Source of the DNA: Tubulanus polymorphus
Lineage: Eukaryota; Nemertea; Palaeonemertea; Tubulaniformes; Tubulanidae
Length of the DNA: 64,000 nucleotides
Assembly: GCF_964204645.1 (NCBI RefSeq)
Contig: NC_134025.1
Span: forward strand, 10,111,001-10,175,000
Direction: 5' to 3'
Part shown: in pieces, positions 60,042 through 64,000 of the stretch
Position numbering within the stretch: the first letter of the stretch is position 1
Layout: every line of letters begins with the position of its first letter
Position numbers and translations under genes: made by a program
Notes under the pieces: generated by a model
What the model was told of the DNA's origin: nothing
The model's input: only the letters and a program-made list of their open reading frames with translations
The model's database searches: none

Positions 60042-61610
60042 ATGTTTTCGCTGAAAATATCAGTAATTCTGATGGTTGGTACTGTCGCTTGCGACGCAGC
60101 GAAGATACTTGTCCTAAGCCCGGGAGGGCATAGTCATCTGCAACAAGTTTACACCATTGGTAAACAACTACTGAAGTCGGGAAGTCACGAGATCACCGCG
60201 CTGGTACCGGAGCACATGAAAAATTCACCTCTACTGAATACGAAAGAGATCGAAGTCGTCATGTTCGATCCGGGTCATGCCGCCACGGAGGCGCTGAGCA
60301 AAGAAGAGAACTTAAAAATTCAGAAAATGGTACTGAAAGGAGACCCGATTGAAATGGGTCGCAAGATGAAAATACTGAATTATGAGATGTGCATAAGTTT
60401 TCTTCGGAATCGAGAGCTTTTTGATCGTCTCAACGCTAAGAAATTCGATTTCGCAATCATAAACGGCGCTCCGATGGCTCGATGTTACTATTTCATGCTG
60501 TACAGACTCAACGTTTCATACGCGACGGTTACAACCATACCGTCGCCGGATATGATGTCTTCGTTACTAAATCTACCGTCCCTTCGAGCGCCGATGACGC
60601 TCAACGCCGAGATCAACGACGGAAATAACGAAAATACGTTCATCTGGCGTTTGAAAAATGCCTTGGTCACCGCTATGATCGTTTGGATGAATTACGATAA
60701 TCAGTTTACATCTTTTGTTCCCGAGCGTCCGCCGATGACCGTCACAAAATTAGCCAGTAATTCGAAAATCTGGCTGGTTGAGTCAGACGGTTTGCTTGAC
60801 GCTCCGCAACCAATCATGCCTCACATATTTCACGTAGGCGGTCTATCTATTACGAAACCTAAACAGCTTGAGTCGAAATTCAAAGCTATCGCCGATGAAG
60901 CTACCGATTCCTTGGTGCTAATTTCGTTCGGCGGATATTTGGATTTCATAGACGAAAAATTCTACGATAAAATCTATGAAGCTTTGAAGAAACTGCCGCA
61001 GTTCACTTTCATCTGGAAAATGAAACAACATCCGAAAGAAGCCCCGCCCAAGAACGTACACATATTCGACTGGTTACCTCAGAGAGAAATTCTCGCCCAT
61101 AAGAACGTAGTGCTGTTTATAACTCACTGCGGTAATGCCGGACAATACGAAGCTCTGTACAGCGCCGTTCCGATGCTTGGAATACCGTTCTTCAGCGATC
61201 AAGCTTCCAACGCGATAAGAATGTACAAGAAGGGATTCGGACGAATGCTGCATTTGAAAACGTTCACGACGCCGATGCTCGCGGATATGATCGTCCAAAT
61301 GACGTCGAATCCTCGATACAAACAGGCGATCGGAAAAGCGTCTGCTCTTTACCGGTTGAAAAAGCCGGCTATCGAACGCGCGGCCGAAGCTATCGAACAC
61401 GTTTTAGAACACGGTTCGGATCATTTACGTTCACCAGCAGTAGAACTCGAATGGTATCAATTGCTGATGTGGGACGTTGCTTTATTTCTACTGATCGCGA
61501 TGCATGCGCTGATATTTTCTATCGGTTTTTGCTTTTGTAAATGTTACAAATGTTGCCGACGGAAGTGCAGCCAAACGAGAAAACAAGAAATAAAACCGAA
61601 ATCCCAGTAA
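60042..61610 (+). CDS. UDP-glycosyltransferase, paralogue 1
   Basis: A single-exon frame of 522 residues from ATG 60042. I chose this start because it aligns with the paralogue downstream and gives a clean signal peptide (MFSLKISVILMVGTVACDA). An in-frame ATG at 60009 would add 11 residues. The GT1 fold has an acceptor half with the catalytic-His region GGHSHLQQV, and a donor half with the UGT signature FDWLPQREILAHKNV, THCGNAGQYEAL and VPMLGIPFF. A C-terminal membrane helix is followed by a Cys/Lys-rich tail ending KPKSQ, a KxKxx-type ER retrieval signal. The expected role is transfer of sugar from a UDP-sugar to small lipophiles in the ER lumen. The position of the usual catalytic Asp is Asn (60462-60464), unlike paralogue 2. 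It lies on the strand opposite to ATG2, 180 bp from an ATG2 exon. Confidence 0.93.
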   Translation: MFSLKISVILMVGTVACDAAKILVLSPGGHSHLQQVYTIGKQLLKSGSHEITALVPEHMKNSPLLNTKEIEVVMFDPGHAATEALSKEENLKIQKMVLKGDPIEMGRKMKILNYEMCISFLRNRELFDRLNAKKFDFAIINGAPMARCYYFMLYRLNVSYATVTTIPSPDMMSSLLNLPSLRAPMTLNAEINDGNNENTFIWRLKNALVTAMIVWMNYDNQFTSFVPERPPMTVTKLASNSKIWLVESDGLLDAPQPIMPHIFHVGGLSITKPKQLESKFKAIADEATDSLVLISFGGYLDFIDEKFYDKIYEALKKLPQFTFIWKMKQHPKEAPPKNVHIFDWLPQREILAHKNVVLFITHCGNAGQYEALYSAVPMLGIPFFSDQASNAIRMYKKGFGRMLHLKTFTTPMLADMIVQMTSNPRYKQAIGKASALYRLKKPAIERAAEAIEHVLEHGSDHLRSPAVELEWYQLLMWDVALFLLIAMHALIFSIGFCFCKCYKCCRRKCSQTRKQEIKPKSQ

Positions 61611-62519
61611 ACAGATCAAGTCTGGCAAAGATGTATAGTTGTACCATATATACTTACTGATCTAAGTTTTTGTTTGCGTTATATCTTATCAAGTAAAAGT
61701 CATAAATATTCAATACCGGTACTTTGATGATAATTTTGATCGTCGTATCATTACCAAGATCTTTCGTTTAATATTTGTAATAGTGATTCACTCATTCGAA
61801 AATTCAGACAAAGCTTTATATACTGTATGGTATTAAATTTGAATTCTTTTTCAAAAGACGACAAACGAAGATTATGTCCCGGGGTTAAAAGATAACGTCA
61901 TATTTACAGGAATAGAGCAGCGTATACTGGTTCTCAATGAGCCGATCAATAGATATGCCATACGGTACATGAAATATATTCATATAAGAATGAATGACCC
62001 CATTACCGGTAAAAATTGCATATATACCACTGTTATATCAGTCAGATGATCTACGAGCAACAATCAGTACAGGGCATAAAATGGTAAGACTGTAATTTTA
62101 AACGATGCTATTGATTTTTCTGTTAAAAAATCATCTATCTTTTTTATAAATGATAATTTGATTGAATAATTCATGGTTTTCGATGAATTAATGATTCACT
62201 GTGTTAAGTAAACATAAAAAGTTTGATAAAAACTTTCTAATGAACACTATATATTGTTTGCAGACTTACAAGTAAGTCATCTACAAAAACATTAAGTCAT
62301 CTATCTTTTTTATAAATGATAATTTGATTGAATAATTTATGGTTTTCCATGAATTAATGATTCACTGTGTTAAGTAAACATAAAAAGTTTGATAAAAATT
62401 TTCTTATGAACACTATATATTGTTTGCAGACTTACAAGTAAGTCACCTACAAAAACATTGTACATGTATAATGACATGCAAATGAAAATGCTTGAATTGA
62501 TAAGGTGTCACTTTTTTAG
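61611..62519 (+). other. Spacer between UGT genes, with possible 5' exon of paralogue 2
   Basis: This AT-rich spacer contains no long frame. An ATG immediately before a donor (AAAATG|GTAAGA, 62081-62083) and an acceptor (CTTTTTTAG) ending at 62519 could form a first intron for the second UGT, joining in phase 0 to its ATG at 62520. A TATA-like CATATATA lies at about 62020. Most of the proposed intron is a 166-bp tandem duplication. Confidence 0.4.
62131..62459 (+). repeat. 166-bp tandem duplication upstream of UGT paralogue 2
   Basis: Copy 1 (62131-62296) and copy 2 (62297-62459) begin TCATCTATCTTTTTTATAAA and differ at only a few positions. Each copy contains TTTGCAG, eight bases, then GTAAGT, which resembles a micro-exon flanked by splice sites. 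The high identity suggests a recent event. Confidence 0.9.
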
Positions 62520-64000
62520 ATGATTTGTCTGTGGAAATTAGCGGCAATTCTAATGCTCAATTTTGCGGCATGCGAAGCAGCGAAGATACTCTTGATCGCA
62601 CCGGGAAGCCCGAGCCATCTGCAACAAGTCTACGTCATCGGTAAACAATTGGTGAAGTCGGGGCGTCATGAAATAACCGTACTGGTGCCGAAGCACATCG
62701 AGAATTCGCCGATACTGACTAATGACAAGATCAACGTTTTAACTTACAAGGCCAGTCCCGCGGCGGAGCGGATGGACACTGACGACGATATACAAAAAGA
62801 ATGGCAGAAAACGGCTTTAGAAGGCAATTTGTGGGCAATGTTACGTAATTTGAGGGAATTCAACTATGAAGCCTGTACGAGTTTTTTGAAAGATCAAGAA
62901 TTGTTCGCGAAAGTCAAAGCGAAGAACTTCGATTTCGCGATCATCGACGGCATATCGTTTTGCCGGTGTATGTACTTCATGGCGTACCGGTTGAACATTC
63001 CGTACGCGACGGTCGTCACCGTGCTCGCGCCGGACATGATGTCGTCGGTTCTGAATTTGCCGTCAATTCGCGAGCCGCTGACCGTCAACGCCGTGATCGG
63101 CGACGACGAAGGCACGTTCGTATGGCGCGTGAAAAACGCCTTGAAATCGGTGATGTTCGTACTTGTCGAGTCGTTTACGATCAATCAAAATCAGTTCGCG
63201 TACCTCGTTCCTGAGCGTCCGCCGACTACCGTCGAAAAATTGGCGCGCGATTCGAAAATCTGGCTGATCGATTCAGACAGTTCGCTCGACGCTCCGCAAC
63301 CAATCATGCCTCATGTATTTCAAGTAGGCGGTCTATCTATTTCAAAACCTAAACAGCTCGAGTCGAAATTTAAAGCTATCGCCGATAAAGCTACCGACTC
63401 CTTAGTGCTGATTTCATTCGGCGGTAATGTTAAAGCAATGGACGATGAATATTACAACAAAATCTACGAAGCCTTGAAGAAACTGCCGCAGTTCACGTTC
63501 ATCTGGAAGATCAAACAACATCCGAAGGAAAATCCACCTAAGAATGTTCACATATTCGACTGGATACCTCAGAGAGAAATTCTCGCTCATAAGAACGTAG
63601 TGCTGTTTATAACTCACTGCGGTAACGCCGGACAATACGAAGCTCTATACAGCGCCGTTCCAATGCTGGGAATACCGTTCTTCGGAGACCAACATTCGAA
63701 CGCAATACGAATGTTCAGAAGGGGCTTCGGCCAATTTCTCGATTTGAAAACGTTCACGACGCCGATGCTCACGGATATGATCGTCGAAATGACGTTGAAT
63801 CCTCGATACAAGCGGGCGATCCGAAAAGCGTCCGCTCTTTACTGGTTGAAAGAGCCGGCTATCGAACGCGCGGCCAAAGCTATCGAACACGTTTTAGAAC
63901 ACGGTTCGGATCATTTACGTTCACCGGCGGTAGAACTCGAATGGTATCAATTGCTGATGTGGGACGTCGCTTTATTTCTACTGATCGTTACACTTGTGGT
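62520..64000 (+). CDS. UDP-glycosyltransferase, paralogue 2 (truncated by window end)
   Basis: An open frame from ATG 62520 continues past the last base, so only the first 493 residues are seen. The signal peptide is MICLWKLAAILMLNFAACEA. The catalytic-His region is GSPSHLQQV, and the expected catalytic Asp is present (IIDG, Asp codon 62946-62948). The UGT signature FDWIPQREILAHKNV, THCGNAGQYEAL and VPMLGIPFFGDQ is intact. Sequence stops inside the C-terminal membrane helix (LLMWDVALFLLIV). The C-terminal half is almost identical to paralogue 1, while the acceptor half is clearly diverged. The function should be conjugation in the ER lumen with a different acceptor range. An extra upstream ATG exon (62081-62083) is possible. 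Confidence 0.93.
   Translation, partial: MICLWKLAAILMLNFAACEAAKILLIAPGSPSHLQQVYVIGKQLVKSGRHEITVLVPKHIENSPILTNDKINVLTYKASPAAERMDTDDDIQKEWQKTALEGNLWAMLRNLREFNYEACTSFLKDQELFAKVKAKNFDFAIIDGISFCRCMYFMAYRLNIPYATVVTVLAPDMMSSVLNLPSIREPLTVNAVIGDDEGTFVWRVKNALKSVMFVLVESFTINQNQFAYLVPERPPTTVEKLARDSKIWLIDSDSSLDAPQPIMPHVFQVGGLSISKPKQLESKFKAIADKATDSLVLISFGGNVKAMDDEYYNKIYEALKKLPQFTFIWKIKQHPKENPPKNVHIFDWIPQREILAHKNVVLFITHCGNAGQYEALYSAVPMLGIPFFGDQHSNAIRMFRRGFGQFLDLKTFTTPMLTDMIVEMTLNPRYKRAIRKASALYWLKEPAIERAAKAIEHVLEHGSDHLRSPAVELEWYQLLMWDVALFLLIVTLV

Noticed and set aside
1-64000. CRISPR arrays, bacterial-type operons or prophage
   Set aside because: Repeats are dispersed rather than regularly spaced, and all recognised genes are eukaryotic with GT-AG introns or animal families.

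Overview
The window is animal genomic DNA: AT-rich, with multi-exon genes on GT-AG introns of roughly 0.1-2 kb and many short dispersed repeats. The gene set (a lamin B receptor with Tudor, RS and sterol-reductase parts, SPTLC2, ATG2, a Paired-type-intron homeobox gene, animal UGTs, an intact BEL/Pao element) points to a metazoan. I infer an invertebrate, plausibly a lophotrochozoan, but nothing in the sequence fixes the species. No prokaryotic features (operons, ribosome binding sites, CRISPR) are present.

Layout. 1-6.6 kb is mostly non-coding, with one possible small coding exon (174-338) and a possible non-coding first exon ending at 4764. 6647-13055 is a complete BEL/Pao LTR retrotransposon with two identical 195-bp LTRs, a 5-bp target duplication and an intact gag-pol frame. 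13.7-23.5 kb holds the lamin B receptor gene (+ strand, 10 coding exons, 604 aa). 24.36-35.5 kb holds SPTLC2, a serine palmitoyltransferase subunit (+ strand, 13 coding exons, 557 aa, long 3' UTR). 36.05-43.5 kb holds a divergent homeobox gene (+ strand, 4 exons, about 621 aa) whose first intron carries a 1.45-kb foldback element. 43.6-46.8 kb is intergenic with small inverted-repeat elements and one orphan ORF. 46.8-59.9 kb holds 23 exons (1264 aa) of the C-terminal two thirds of ATG2 on the - strand. An intronless rhodopsin-like GPCR lies antisense in its last intron. 60.0-64.0 kb holds two tandem UDP-glycosyltransferase genes on the + strand; the second runs off the window. The N-terminal ATG2 exons are not in the window, so the UGT pair is probably nested in an ATG2 intron.

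The genes do not form a pathway cluster. Several act at ER or nuclear-envelope membranes: LBR in sterol reduction and lamina or chromatin tethering, SPTLC2 in the first step of sphingolipid synthesis, ATG2 in ER-to-phagophore lipid transfer, and the UGTs in lumenal conjugation. I treat this as coincidence. The accessory content is a rich set of non-autonomous elements: a piggyBac-like TTAA MITE family, a TA-flanked MITE, tRNA-like inverted repeats, a foldback element, several dispersed repeats, and a small retroposed element with a hammerhead-like core and a 12-bp target duplication.
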